From the NCBI GenBank assembly GCA_018343915.1, contig JABRWF010000007.1:3968001-4032000 (forward strand): 64,000 bases of DNA, written 5' to 3'. The notes below the pieces were generated by a model. That model did no database searches. It worked only from the letters and a program-made list of their open reading frames with translations, and was not told the DNA's origin. This document shows, piece by piece, positions 10,471 through 22,328 of this stretch (positions are counted from its first letter, which is position 1; each line of letters starts with the position of its first letter). This stretch comes from Agroathelia rolfsii (Eukaryota; Basidiomycota; Agaricomycetes; Amylocorticiales; Amylocorticiaceae). Both the position numbers and the translations under genes were made by a program.

Positions 10471-11578
10471 CGGAGCCTTGCGGATTCTGGAACCGAGGTC
10501 TGGGTTTCCAACCGTCGGTCCAAATTCCGGCATCTCGTAATCCTTCTTCTGCATCTACAGCTGCTTCCATCAGATGTTCTAGGCTATCCCGTCGTTCCTT
10601 AGGGTAGCCACCGATCACGCCTTTGATTTTAGGGGAAAGAGCTTGCCAATAGCGGACCCTCAAATCCTCGCCTGAAAGTTTGGTTTGGTTGGCGAGAGTC
10701 GAAAACGCTGCCGTAAAGTCTGCGACCGAAGACGTCCCCTGCTTTAGGTCCTACAGTTTTTGGAGGGCAATTCTTCCGAAGTCCCTTGCGCCATACAACG
10801 CCTTGAATTTGGCGTACAGGTCCTTTTCAAAGCTAAAGCCCTTGGTGTCAATGGCATCGTCAAACTTCTGGCTCCATGCTTTCGGGGCTCCTTCTAACAA
10901 CCCTACAAAGTATCTGGCCTTAGTGTAATCCGATGCGTATATCTTTGGGTTGAGTTTGATGTGGTTTTCAAACCTAAAGATAAAAGACTGGTACTTTGAC
11001 CAATCGCCGGACCATTTCTCTGGGGCTTGGCCAATTTCTTTTGGCGTAGAGGTAGCAGCAGCAGTGGCAGGAGCAGGTGCAGGTTGCTCTCGTTCCAGGA
11101 GATCGGCGAAGCGCGCTTGAGTCTCCTGCATTTGTTCCATGGAGTCTTGGATACGGGCTTGGTTTGCCTGGAGGAGTGCCAAAATTTGGCCGAGTTCTTG
11201 TGGCAGGGACATCGTAGCGGGTTCAAGGGTGGTTTCTTCTTTTTTCTTTTCGCGGCGGTGTTCGCGGCGGCTTTTGGAGGGAGAGGGATGTGGTACGATG
11301 GGTGACTCGGGGTAAGAAGCCTCGGTGGTGTATTGCCGTCGGAATTCAGATGGCGAAGGGTATTCTGATGGGGCCTCCTCTTTTCCTTCTGGTGTTTTAG
11401 GGGGTGAAGCTTGTGTGGAGAGGCCTTCTTCTCCGGATTCTTCTTCTTCTTCAGATAAACGCGGAGCTGAGCTCGATGCGACTTCTCTTGTAACCTCGGG
11501 AGGGGAGGCGGTGGATTTTGCAGCCCAAGGGACTGGAACTTCTTTAGGTTGGTAGGTCGTACCCCTGCGTGTGCTCAT
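10471..11578 (-). pseudogene. gag: A3 gag, 3'-truncated
   Basis: The first 275 codons are open from ATG at 11578. A TAG (10751-10753, CAG to TAG) follows, then the frame continues to about residue 369 and is cut just before the zinc knuckle, where it joins the inverted LTR tip. The N-terminus still has the Trp codons that are stops in A1. Confidence 0.88.
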
Positions 11579-12040
11579 TCACAGAGCAAAAATGTGCGGT
11601 CTTCTTCGTCACCGGTGGTCGTACCGGTTTCCTTATGTGGTTAGCGGGATTTTCTTCTTCTTCCGGGGCTAGAGCTTGCCCATATCGTATTCACGCAAAA
11701 TCCCGCAAAATTTGTAATGGCAAGGGGGGTGGTAAAAGTGCCACTTACGCTTAGGAGTAATAAACTTTAACCCCCAATGAGGGCTCCTAGAACACCAAGC
11801 TTGTTAGGCCTGTTCTGTGCTTCGGATACAGCCAAAGAATTGCGTGGAACGTACACGCTATCTCTGTCTTAACAGGGTTGCAAATAGGCTTTGGAGGGCA
11901 CTACGCAATGGCTTCCTGAAGTAGTTTACTCCTTACGTACTCAGAAGTTTGTATGTAATAGAAGAAAAGAAGGGTGCTCTTCGTAAGCGATCGCTAGTCG
12001 CTTCTTCTCAGACCGTGGAAGTCCGAGGGACACCTGGTAG

Positions 12041-12051
12041 CTTCGACCTAA
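12041..12051 (-). promoter_or_regulatory. Self-primer binding site region of A3
   Basis: On the minus strand the LTR end TTGACA is followed by TTAGGTCGAAGCT, as in A1 and A2. The 11-mer complements the AGCTTCGACCT class of LTR start sites. Confidence 0.7.
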
Positions 12052-12906
12052 TGTCAAGGGTATACTCCTTGACTATGTGACTTTGGGCTTAGGGAGTCTA
12101 CTTGTACGCACAATCAAACAATACACTCCTCTTCACTAAGTTCTTGAAGTACCTACAAGTAAGGTTTCCCACAGATACGCAATTCCCTTATCTATTGGGG
12201 ATGCGTCGGGTACTCCGTTATCTTACTTGTATTCGATGCTCTTAATTCACGCACACGCTTTTGAGGGGATTCGCACCGCCTCCAATTATAAGGGGAGAGA
12301 GAGAGAAGAGAGAGATGGGGGGGCTAGGACTTATGGCCTAGGCCGACGAGTGTATACCCTGAAGGCGAAGATTTTTATTAGTAATCTATAAGAGAGATAC
12401 AACCTGGGGTTTTACTTGCCTGAAGGCGAAGAGGTTGAAGCTGAGCTCTTCAGGACAAGTTACATGCACTATATATACTAATATCTAAAGGTCTGTGCGC
12501 AGCATGGATGGTCTGTGCGCAGAGGGAAATAGAAGTATGCAAGTGGCAATGCAGGGGAAGAACGTTTAACCTAACTCCACCGGGCATCCGTGTGGAGATC
12601 CGTTTCCGGACCAGTACCGGTAACTGATAGGAATTGTTCAGGGAAGGAAGGCTGTGTTCCTGGGCTGTGCGTGATGGTGAAAATAGAAGTACGCGCAGCC
12701 CCAAGATTACTCCTGTGACGTGCGGCTTAGAACACGTGAGGGCCAATCACATGACCGCTGCACTGCCCACAGTCCACGCCCTAAAAGGGGTAATTTTATA
12801 AGAAAAAACAAAGAAAAGGAAAGAAAATATAATAACTAAATGATTATTTGTCCAAATAATACAAGAGATAGACCAAAAAAATCGGCAAAAATTCCTTCTC
12901 ATGACA
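12052..12906 (-). repeat. LTR of A3 (family A, reversed)
   Basis: It is 855 bp and complete on the minus strand. It is the only LTR of A3, because the 3' copy is replaced by a 24-bp inverted tip. Confidence 0.9.
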
Positions 12907-12911
12907 CCAAT

Positions 12912-14880
12912 AGCCTTTCTCTCATAAGCAATGAACGATGCCGAGAGAAACTACGACATATGGGACAAAGAAATGCTAGGAATCATTAGGGCCTTGGACG
13001 CTTGGAGACACTACCTAATCGGACTTCCCCACCCCTTTGAGATCAGAACGGACCACAAAAATCTCGAATACTGGAAAACAGCACAAAACTTAACCCGCCG
13101 TCAAGCCAGGTGGTCTTTATTCTTATCCGAATTCCGGTTTACCATCTCCTACCTCCGAGGTTCTGAAAACGGACGGGCTGATCCTCTCTCTTGCCGACCC
13201 GATTTCCAACGAGCCGATGAAGAAGACAACCTTGATCAAGTGGTTCTCGACCCAAAGCTGTTCCGCATCAACGCTGCTAGAAGAGGGCACGTGGAAGTAC
13301 AAGGAGAAAAAAGCATTCTAGACCGTATTCGAAGCAAAGCTAGGGACGCGGAAATTGCCAATGCACTGGGAGTAGTCAAAGAACTTGGTCCAGTAAAATT
13401 ACAGAAAGGATTAGAAGAATGGAACGAGGAAAATGGCTTAATCCTACACCTGGGCAAGGTTTACGTACCCTGAGACACGACCCTTCGAAATGACATTATC
13501 CGGCTTCACCATGATGTTCCATCAGCTGGACACCCAGGCCGCCATAAGACTCTGGAACTAGTTTCTAGAAATTACTGGTGGCCTGGACTCACAAAGGCGG
13601 TCAATGATTATGTCTCCTTGTGTCCCAGCTGCCTTGCCTCTAAAACAGCTCGATCTATGCCCGTGGGACCTCTAGCTCCCTTGCCAACCCCTGAAAGACC
13701 TTGGGAACACGTCACTTCTGACATGATCGTAAAACTCCCAGAATCCCAGGGCTTTGACTCCATCTTGGTAGTGGTAGACAGATTAACTAAGATGTGCCAC
13801 CTAATCCCATGCGTAGAAGCAATTACTGCATCCGAGATGGAAGACTTATACCTGGCAAACATTTTCCGGCTACATGGCCTTCCCCGGCAATGGACTTCTG
13901 ACCGAGGACCCCAATTCGCCGGAAAAGTCATGCGTGAAATTCATAAGAGGCTAGACATCAAAACTTCCTTGTCCACTGCTTATCACCCGCAGTCTGATGG
14001 ACAAATTGAATGGCTTAACCAAGAAGTTGAAGTTTACCTGAGGAACTACGTGTCACATCGACAAGACAATTGGGCCGGTCTCCTACCGCTTGCAGAATTT
14101 GCACTGAACAACCAACAGCAAGCTTCCACTGGTTCATCACCATTCGAAATGAATTACGGCTTCTCCCCCAGAATGAACCTTACAACTGCAGGACTACCAA
14201 GTACGGAAGGGGCGCAACTATGGATAGAGAAGGTTAAAGAACTCCAAGAGGATGCCAAAGCAGCACTGGATCACGCGGCAAGTTGTATGAAGTACTTCTT
14301 TGACAAACATGCAGCGGAAATTCCGAAGTACGCCGTGGGAAACAAAGTTTGGTTAAGTACCGAAAACATCAAACTAGCACAACCCTCGAAGAAGCTCGGG
14401 GCAAAATGGATCGGTCCATACAAGATCACCGAACTAATAGGAAACCGAGCGGTTCGGCTCGCCATACCCAAGAGATGGACTATCCACGACGTTTTCTATG
14501 TCTCTCTAATCAAACCTCATGTCCAGGTAGAATCCAGACCGCTTGCGCCCATCCCGGAAGTCGTGGAAGTAGAAGGAGAAGAAGAGCATGAGGTACTACG
14601 CATTAAAGACAGCCGTCTAAGCCCACGAACAAAGAAGCTTGAATATTTGGTCGAATGGAAAGGATACCCAGGAGAGGACTCGTGGGAAAAAGAAGCCAAC
14701 ATTACCCACACCCCTCGACTGATCAAGGAATTTCACAAGAGGAATCCCAAAGCACCTAAACGCCTATCGGCTGCAGTCTTTGCGGATTTACCATTCAGAC
14801 CAATAGAAAACTTCACAGAGACAACGGAAAGGATTGGCGGAACATGGGAACTAGGGATGTTCCGGAGGAAATCCCCTTAG
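12912..14880 (+). pseudogene. pol: A1 pol, part 2: RNase H, integrase, chromodomain
   Basis: This is the continuation in frame after removal of A3. The RNase H remainder is followed by the integrase zinc-binding region (HH near 13508-13535, CPSC near 13620-13635), the DDE core (first Asp near 13722, SDRGPQF near 13900, DGQIEWLNQE near 13996) and a chromodomain (about 14580-14720) with EYLVEWKGYPGEDSW. Stops are TAA 12925 and TGA 13471. It ends at TAG 14878. Confidence 0.92.
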
Positions 14881-14891
14881 GAAGGGGGTAA

Positions 14892-15751
14892 TGTCATGAG
14901 AAGGGAATTTTTGCCGATTTTTCGGTTATTTTCTCGTATTATTTAGACGATTATTTAATTAGTTATTGCATTTCCTTTTCTTTTCTTTCATTTTTCTTAT
15001 AAGAATTACCCTTTAGGGCGTGGACTATGGGCAGTGCAGTGGTCATGTGATTGGCCCTCATGTGTTCCAAGCCGCACGTCACAGGAGTAATCTCGGGGCT
15101 GCGCGTACTTCCATTTCATCATCACGCACAGCCTAGGAACACAGCCTTCCTCCCCTGAACGATTCCTAACGATTACCGGTATCGGTCCGGAAACGGATCT
15201 CCACACGGATGCCCAGTGGAGTTAGGATGAAAGTTCTTCCCCTGCATTGCCACTCCTATACTTCTATCTCCCTCTGCGCACAGACCACCAATGCTGCGCA
15301 TGGACCATTCAGTAGTAGTATAAATAGTGCATGTAACTTGTCCTGAAGAGCTCAGCTTCGACCTCTTCGCCTTCAGGCAAGTAACCAAGAGTTTGTATTC
15401 CATTAAATAGATTACTAATAAAAACTTTGCCTTCAGGGTATTTTCTTGTTGGCCTAGGCCATAACGTCCTAGCCCCCCCCCTCTCCCTCTCTCTCTCTCT
15501 CCCTTACTTGCGGGCGGTGCAAATCCCCCACGTGTGTGTGCGTGTGAAACGTTAAAGAGCATCGAGTACACGTAAGCTAAGAAAGTACCCGGGCACGCCT
15601 TCAATAAGATTAAGGCTGTGCTAACTGTGGGAAAACTTGCGTGGAAGGTACTTCAATAAGTCTTAGTGTTAAGAGGGACAATCATTGAATTTGAAGATAA
15701 TTGTGGGTGTTGACCTGCATTTTCATCAAGTCAAGGAGAGTACCCTTGACA
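14892..15751 (+). repeat. 3' LTR of A1
   Basis: It is 860 bp, a near-identical partner of 6075-6934, and is preceded by the purine tract. Confidence 0.95.
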
Positions 15752-15756
15752 TTAGC

Positions 15757-15810
15757 GCTCCAGGGGCATCGCCGCACCGCCCGAGCTAGCTGCGAAGGCA
15801 GCTCTTGACA
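15757..15810 (+). repeat. Outer D LTR, 3' end
   Basis: This is the last 54 bases of the LTR begun at 4378, ending GGCAGCTCTTGACA. The TSD TACAG follows at 15811-15815. Confidence 0.9.
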
Positions 15811-15815
15811 TACAG

Positions 15816-16232
15816 TAGTAAAAGAGGACGCTTTGTGCCCCTCTTTCGTTAGCGTACATAAGATAGGTCCAGGCCTTTGGCTGACTATTTGCATTGCTGT
15901 AAACACCACATAGTGCTTAGTGCACTCAAGCAAACAAAGGCGTCGCCCTGCGTTTGTCGCGGTTAAGATACATCGCACCCATATCCGCATACACAAGATA
16001 TTTCTTGTCTTGACAATAGACCTCATGTGAAAGCTTGGTAAGCTTGGAGTAACACCTGGTGATTGAAAAGCTAGAAGTTGCGTGATAGCGGAGACCGGGC
16101 AAGGAAGTGTACACCTGCGTATCCTAGGTCTTAGGAGTTGTAAAACAGCCTTACTGGCTACCCCGCACCTTACAGGGGTTGACGTAGACACTAGTTGAGT
16201 TTTGGTGACAAGAGGCAGGTGTGCTCTTGACA
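15816..16232 (+). repeat. Solo LTR family C, 3' part
   Basis: This completes the LTR begun at 3809. It ends GTGCTCTTGACA, and the TSD ATCAT follows at 16233-16237. Confidence 0.92.
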
Positions 16233-16237
16233 ATCAT

Positions 16238-16814
16238 TGCCACTGCCAACCTAGAAGAACACCGACGATTGGTACACAAGGTTTTACGGAGGTTAGCGGA
16301 AAATGACCTATTCGCAAACCTAGAAAAATGCCTCTTCGAAGTACCTGAGGTGGAATTCCTGGGGGTAATAATTAGCCACAACTGCGTACAAATGACCAAT
16401 GAAAAAGTCCAAGCAATCTTAGACTGGCCTGTCCCAAAGACAGTCAAAGACGTGCAGAAGTTCAGAGGTCTGGCTAATTACTACCGAAGATTTATCAAAG
16501 GGTTCAATAATATTACTAAACCCCTCGATAAACTAACCGGCAAAGGTACTTGGAAATGGGAAAAGGAGGAACAGCAATCGTTCGACACTCTCAAGAAAGC
16601 TTTTACTACTGCCCCAGTATTAGCAATATATAATCACCAGAGAGAAAGTCGGATTGAAACTGATGCCTCAGGATATGCAACTGGCGGAGTGTTCTCCCAG
16701 TTACAAGATGACAGTGAATGGCACCCTATTGCCTTCCACTCCAAATCCATGGATGATGCACAACGAAACTATGACATCTGGGATAAGGAAATGCTAGCAA
16801 TCATACGAGCATTG
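16238..16814 (+). pseudogene. pol: C1 pol, part 2: C-terminal RT and RNase H
   Basis: The frame is resumed after the C LTR. It covers the RT thumb (FRGLANYYRRFI near 16462-16497), the connection and the first RNase H motifs (ETDASGYATG near 16658; NYDIWDKEMLAI). It is cut at 16815 by a reversed D LTR, with TSD CATTG (16810-16814 and 17689-17693). Confidence 0.9.
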
Positions 16815-17688
16815 TGTCAAGAGCTGCCTTCGCAGCTAGCTCGGGCGGTGCGGCGATGCCCCTGGAGTGCTAGTTGCTAAGCGGCTCACTGCCGGATGGC
16901 AGCCCTGTGGGTTCATGGAGACGCCTCTTCGATATCTTGGGGCCTGCGGCAATACGGGTGGCGCGGCGAGCAGTCAGACGTACGGCAGGTTGAGCGGGAG
17001 GTCCGGCGAGATCAGGCGTAGAGCGGAAGATAACAAGCCAGAGGGAGAGAACAGAACGAGATACTCAAGGACGCTCGAGTCCACAGGTTGACCGCTGGCT
17101 ATGCAGCGGGTGTAGAGCTTGTTTAGGGCTGAACACACTTAATTTTCCGACTACTGTAACTACTACATCAGGTACAGTACATATATACGAAGTACAGTAG
17201 TCAAGAAAATGATAAATAAAGAAAGGCAAGAAGAACAATAAGAACAATAGAGAATAGCGCGCGCCGCGCACTCTGGTAGTTGTGCCACGCTGTGCACGAA
17301 GGCGGGGGTGCATTCCTTCTGAACCATCGGCGGTCTGATCGTCGATCAGAGCGCGATCATGGGGAGAACCAAGCATGATCTTCCCAGATAGGAAGGATCC
17401 GCTGGTGGGGACACATGGCGACTTAGGGATTGACATCGAGAAGGCCAGTCGGCATGTGGGACGCTCTGATGGACAGAAGCGCGTCGATGATGGAAAGGAA
17501 GCGCGAAGGCGGCCTTGCACATGGCTTCGGGGAAACATTGGCGGACACATCGGAAACGCGTCCAATGTACGGGGTACACGGCGACTCAGAAGGGAGGGCG
17601 TCGCCGGTGACTCCGTCGTAGATGTTTGCGTGTGTCGATGTGCGCAATCGGGACATTCGGCGGCCGGGTGCGTTGACGGGTCGTGACA
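16815..17688 (-). repeat. Solo D LTR, reversed
   Basis: It is 874 bp, TGTCAAGAGCTGCC to GGGTCGTGACA on the plus strand, with TSD CATTG. Its length plus one TSD is a multiple of three, so the pol phase is preserved across it. Confidence 0.95.
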
Positions 17689-17693
17689 CATTG

Positions 17694-18345
17694 GAAGAAT
17701 AGTGCCATTACATTATTGGATTACCGAAACCGGTAGAAATTTGGTCAGATCACAAGAATTTGGAATATTGGGCAACTAGTCAACATTTGAGTCGACGACA
17801 AGCACGTTGGTACAGAATCCTTCAAGAATACAATTTTACCTTGTGTTACAAGAAGGGATCAACCAACGGACGAGCAGACGCCCTATCCCGACAACCAGAT
17901 TTCTATACGGAAGATTCCCAAGATAATCTCAATATCACCGTCTTACAACCCTCCCATTTTAAAATCATGGCTTCAAAGAGAGGACATGTTTTGGTTGAAG
18001 GAGAAAAGGAGATCTTGGCAGAAATTAGACGGGAGAGCACCGAGTTGCTGGAATCCCTCTATCAAATTGTCAAGATAGGTCCACGACGGATTGCCTTAGG
18101 TCTACAGGATTGGGAAACAGAAGATGGGTTAGTGCTATATAAAGAAAAAGTATTTGTGCCCCCCAACAAAAGTCTGAAAGAAAAGATTCTGGCCAAATAT
18201 CATGATTCAGCACTGGCAGGACATCCGGGACGTACTAAGACGCTAGAGCTTATAAGCAGAAATTACTATTGGATCAACATGACAAAAGAAATAAACCAAT
18301 ATGTAGATTCTTGCCTACTATGTCAAGCAAACAAGCCTAGCAGAC
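17694..18345 (+). pseudogene. pol: C1 pol, part 3: RNase H end and integrase zinc domain
   Basis: It contains the RNase H end (DHKNLEYW, RADALSRQPDF) and the HHCC domain (YHDSALAGHPG, then CLLC). It is open throughout and cut at 18346 by a D LTR with TSD CAGAC (18341-18345 and 19220-19224). Confidence 0.9.
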
Positions 18346-19219
18346 TGTCACGACCCGCCAACGCACCCGGCCGCCGAGCGTCCCAATTGCGCACATCAAC
18401 ACACGCAAACACCTACGACGGAGTCACCGGCGACGCCCTCCCTTCTGAGTCGCCGCGTACCCCGTGCATCAGACGCGCTTCTGATGTGTCCGCCAACGTT
18501 TCCCCGGAGCCATGTGCACAGCGCCTTCCCGCGCTTCCTTCCCATCATCGATGCGCTTCTGTCCATCAGAGCATTCCACATGCCGACCGGACTTCTCGAA
18601 GACAATCCCCGAGTCGCCATGTGTCCCCACCAGCGGATCCTTCCTATCTGGGAAGATTGCGCTTGGACTTCCACCATGATCGCGCTCTGATCGACGATCA
18701 GACCGCCGATGGTTCCGAAGGAAGACACCCCCGCCTTCGTGCACAGCGTGGCACGACTACCAGAGCGCGTGGCGCGCGCTGGATCTTATTGTCTTTATTG
18801 TTCTTTACCCATTTCTTTATTTATCTTTCTGCGACTACTGTATTCTAGTATATAGTACTGTACTTGATGTAGTAGATACAGTAGTCGGAAAATTAAGTGT
18901 GTTTGGCCCTAAACAAGCCCTACACCCGCTGCATAGCCAGCGGTCAACCTGTGGACTCGAGCGTCCTCGAGTATCTTGTTCTTTCTCCCTCTCTGGCTTG
19001 TCACCTCCCGCTCTACGCCTGATCTCGCCGGACCTCCCGCTCAACCTGCCGTACGTCTGACTGCTCGCCGCGTCACCCGTATCGCCGCAGGCCCCGAGAT
19101 ATCGAAGAGGCGACTCCACGAACTCACAGGGCTGCCATCCGGCAGTGAGCCGCTTAGCAGTTAGCGCTCCAGGGGCATCGCCGCACCGCCCGAGCTAGCT
19201 GCAAAGGCAGCTCTTGACA
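18346..19219 (+). repeat. Solo D LTR
   Basis: It is 874 bp, TGTCACGACCCGCC to CTCTTGACA, with TSD CAGAC. Confidence 0.95.
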
Positions 19220-19224
19220 CAGAC

Positions 19225-20399
19225 AAGCATTACCTGGATTACTTCACCCTCTCCCCGTACCAGGAAAACCATGGAAACACGTAACCTCAGATTTGATTGT
19301 TAAATTACCCAAGTCGCATGGGTTTGACTCAATTCTAGTGGTAGTAGATAGGCTAACAAAACTGGCACACTTCATACCAACCAATGAAAATATCTCTGCC
19401 AAAGATGTAGCCAAACTATACGTCAAAAACGTGTTCAAACTTCATGGTACACCGTTAACATGGACCTCGGATCGTGGCCCCTAATTTGCAAGTCAGGTGA
19501 TGAAAGACATACATGCTAGTCTACACATCAAAACTGCACTGTCTACAGCATATCACCCACAAAGTGATGGACAAACCGAGCGTGTGAATCAGGAGGTAGA
19601 ACAGTACCTCAGGATTTTCTGCAATCATAGACAAACAAATTGGGTGGATTGGTTACCATATGCGGAATTTATGCATAATAATAGAAGAAACGAAAGCACA
19701 CGAACTAGTGCTTTCGAGCTTACCTATGGTTATGTTCCAAATTGGGAAGCCAAAGATATCCAAGATCCGACTCCGGGAGCCTTCAACTGGATAGAAAACG
19801 CCAAGGAGGCGCAAAAGGAGGCTCAGGCAGCTTTAGGGATGGCAAGAGAGCAAATGGAACAATTGTACAACAAAGGAAAAAAGATGTTCCCGGACATTGA
19901 GGAAGGACAGGAAGTTTGGCTTAACACACAAAACCTGAAGCTTGATAGACCATCCAAAAAACTAAGTCAAAAGTGGATTGGACCCTATAAAGTACAGAAG
20001 AAGCTGAATGACCTGAACTACCAACTGGATCTTCCAGACAACCTCAGGATCCACAACGTTTTCCACGTCCATTTACTGAAACCCCATCATGCCTCAGATC
20101 GCCACCAAAAACCGCTACCCCCTGTAGAAGTGGAAGGAGAAGAAGAGTACGAAATGGAAGAAGTACTCAACTCAAGATTGCGGCACGGAAAACTGGAGTT
20201 CTTAGTAACTTGGAAAGGATATCCAGGGGAACAAACCTAGGTCAGAGAATCCGATATGCATGCAGACGATGCTATCAAAGATTTCTACAAGTCTAATCCA
20301 AGCGCACCAAGAAAGATCAGCATAGCAACTTTTGGTCTCTTACCCTTTCAAATTTGGGATAACTTGACGGAATGGCAACCCGAGGCGGATTGCCCCTAA
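19225..20399 (+). pseudogene. pol: C1 pol, part 4: integrase core and chromodomain
   Basis: The DDE core has its first Asp near 19292, SDRGP near 19469 and DGQTERVNQE near 19567. A chromodomain lies at about 20140-20260 (LEFLVTWKGYPGE). TAA 19482 (Gln) and TAG 20238 (Trp) interrupt it. The stop is TAA at 20397, 11 bases before the 3' LTR. Confidence 0.9.
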
Positions 20400-20410
20400 G
20401 GAGGGGGTAA

Positions 20411-21389
20411 TGTTACGAGTTGCTCGATGTATTATAATTTTATTTTGAATTTTTAACTATTTTTCCGAATTTTTCCTGATTTTTCTCTATTTTTTGATAT
20501 ATATATTGTATATTACGTAAACACACACTCTGATGACTAAGCAAGTCATGTGACCAGTCGACCATGTGACTGGCCATCATGTGACCACTAGTCATGTGAC
20601 ATATCATGCAAGCAGAGTCTAGAACATGGGTCCGGATCATGACACCACTTTAGACTCATTATAACAAATAATGGCACAATATCACGCCATACTTAGCATT
20701 ACTGTGCACAGACCATATTACTGTGCACAGACCAGGTAGAATTAGTATATAACCCTGTAGTGCCTCTACCTGAAGACCTCAGATTTGTTCTCTTCGTCTT
20801 TAGGTAAGCACAGTAGTGCTTTGTATTAATTAAATGCTGACATAATAAAAACTTTGTCTTCAGAGTCCTTACCTCTCAAGGCGTGACTGCCTGTCTCCCC
20901 CTCTCTCTCTACCCTTCTACAAAATCCCTTAGGCTTTGTGCCAGAGGGTTACTGTATGCTCTGTGCTACAGTAGTCAAAGAGGTCGCTTCGTGCCCCTCT
21001 TTTGTTAGCGTGTATAAGACAGGTCCAGGCCTTTGGCTGACCATTTGCATCGCTGTATACACAAACATAGTGCTTAGTGCACTCAAGCAAGTAAAGGCGT
21101 TGCCCTGCACTTGTCGTGGTTAAGATACATCGTACCCATATCTGCATACACAAGATACCTCCTGTCTTGATAATAGACCTCGTGTGAAAGCTTAGTAAGC
21201 TTGGAGTAACACCTGGTGATTGGAAAGCTAGAAGTTGAGTGACAGTAGAGACCGGGCAAGGAAGTGTACACCTGCGCGTCCTAGGTCTTAGGAGTTGTAA
21301 AACAGCCTTACTGGCTACCCTGCACCTTACAGGGGTTAATGTAGACTCTAGTTGAGTTTTGGTGACAAGAGGCAGGTGTGCTCTTGACA
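20411..21389 (+). repeat. 3' LTR of C1
   Basis: It is 979 bp. It carries TATATAA at 20746, the self-primer AGATTTGTTCT at 20781-20791 and the intron-like segment. It ends CTCTTGACA. Confidence 0.95.
20701..20791 (+). promoter_or_regulatory. LTR C core promoter
   Basis: Two GTGCACAGACC motifs about 19 bp apart lie at 20704-20733, followed by TATATAA at 20746-20752. Transcription is predicted to start at about 20779-20781, where the self-primer begins. Confidence 0.6.
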
Positions 21390-21983
21390 CCTTGATCCTT
21401 TCTCTTTCCTTTCTTCTATTTCCCTTGATGTGGAGTTAAGGACTATTCTTAGAGTACTTGTAAACAGTATATAGAGGCCTGCCCTTGGGGCCTTTGCAAT
21501 CCAGCTTGACCACCTTTTGCCCTCTGAGTCATTCTCACTCACACCTGAAAGTTCTCATCTCCCACTCTCTCTCTTGTGTGTTTTACCCCCCCCCCATCAT
21601 CATCTTTAACTTGTTATACCTGGACCCCAAGGTTAAGGGGATATGCTGTGACTCCATGCTCTAAGGGAGTATAATACTGAGTGAAAGCATGTATCACCAT
21701 GATGTGTGAACATGGACTCCTAGGATCAGGGAGTATGAAGAATTGTGTCTAGTCCAAGACAGCATGTCCTATCTGGCAAAGGGACTTTAAAGAATACCAG
21801 TGATTATATGTTGCATGGAAGCCTTCATGAAACAGTGGGAGACCTTGCCTCTAGGTCTTTAAACATGAGTTGCACCTCCCTACTGGGGGAGATTAAAGAT
21901 ATCAGTAGTACCCCCCCCCCCTTTGCCTAACCTTCCCAGGCTAGATGTATTTGGTTGGTTTGAGTCATGAGTGACCCATGACA
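21390..21983 (+). repeat. LTR E, 3' part, interrupted by C1
   Basis: It matches the reverse complement of the complete E LTR at 31016-31870 and ends CCCATGACA. Its 5' part must lie upstream of the window. It is inserted in the tail of an older A element (A4). Confidence 0.88.
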
Positions 21984-22076
21984 CTACCATTCCGGCCAAT
22001 TCAAAACTTCACCGAGACGATGGAGAAAATTGGAGGAACGTGGGAACTAGGGATGTTCCGGAGGAAATCCCCTTAG
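21984..22076 (+). pseudogene. pol: A4 pol, last 30 codons
   Basis: LPFRPIQNFTETMEKIGGTW and the conserved end GMFRRKSP-stop are homologous to the C-termini of A1 and A2. The rest of A4 lies upstream of the window, displaced by the E LTR and C1. Confidence 0.9.
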
Positions 22077-22087
22077 GAAGGGGGTAA

Positions 22088-22328
22088 TGTCATGAGTAGG
22101 AATTTTTGCCGATTTTTTGGTTATTTTCTTGTATTATTTGGACAAGTATTTAGTTAGTTATTGCATTTTCTTTTTCCTTTTTCTATTCTTCTTATAAAAT
22201 TACCCCTTTAGGGCGTGGACTGTGGGCAGTGCTGTGGTCATGTGATTGGCCCTCACGTGTCTCAAGCTGTACATCACAGGAGTAATCTCGGGGCTGTGCG
22301 TACTTCCTTTTCATCATCACGCACAGCC
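22088..22328 (+). repeat. 3' LTR of A4, 5' part
   Basis: It starts TGTCATGAG after GGAAGGGGGTAA. It is interrupted by a reversed D LTR with TSD CAGCC (22324-22328 and 23202-23206). Confidence 0.9.

Larger units (their letters stand above)
10447..12906 (-). mobile_element. A3: truncated, reversed family A element with inverted LTR tip
   Basis: Reading the minus strand from 12906: a complete LTR (12906-12052), primer site, leader, then gag that stops at about 10471, and then 24 bases that are an inverted copy of the LTR's own first 24 bases (10447-10470). All of pol and the 3' LTR are absent. The TSD CCAAT on both sides shows that it integrated in this form. Confidence 0.88.
6075..15751 (+). 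mobile_element. Ty3/gypsy chromovirus A1, full length, with nested A3
   Basis: Two 860-bp LTRs flank a leader, gag and pol. The TSD is TTAGC on both sides. The internal region is interrupted once, by reversed element A3 (10447-12906). The purine tract GGAAGGGGGTAA precedes the 3' LTR. The leader 6948-7415 has no gene, but its last part (a GGTGTTCTAGGAG stretch and a run to the gag start) is conserved in A2, A3 and partly F1. Three pol nonsense codons and a mutated RT catalytic motif make it inactive. Confidence 0.95.
1..21389 (+). mobile_element. Ty3/gypsy chromovirus C1, gapped by nested insertions
   Basis: The element has a 5' LTR (1-961, first 18 bases off-window), a leader, gag, pol and a 3' LTR (20411-21389), both LTRs being 979 bp. 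Removing the insertions at 3809-16232, 16815-17688 and 18346-19219 with one TSD copy each restores one pol reading frame. A purine tract, GGAGGGGGTAA, lies directly before the 3' LTR. The leader at 975-1419 holds no gene that I can recognise. Gag and pol carry several nonsense codons, so the copy is dead. C1 itself sits inside an E-family LTR, whose 3' part resumes at 21390. Confidence 0.93.

Noticed and set aside
10447..12906. A3 as a DNA transposon with terminal inverted repeats
   Set aside because: The right end is a complete LTR with primer site and gag, and the 24-bp left repeat is an LTR tip, so the TIRs are secondary.
16815..17688. Family D as a TIR transposon
   Set aside because: Its ends TGTCACGACC and, inverted, TGTCAAGAGC are similar, but 5-bp TSDs, TG/CA ends and the C-like terminus fit an LTR better. 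Not fully excluded.
21576..21600. Poly-C tracts in LTR E (also near 21909)
   Set aside because: These are simple homopolymers, also present in the copy at 31016; length may be a sequencing artefact.
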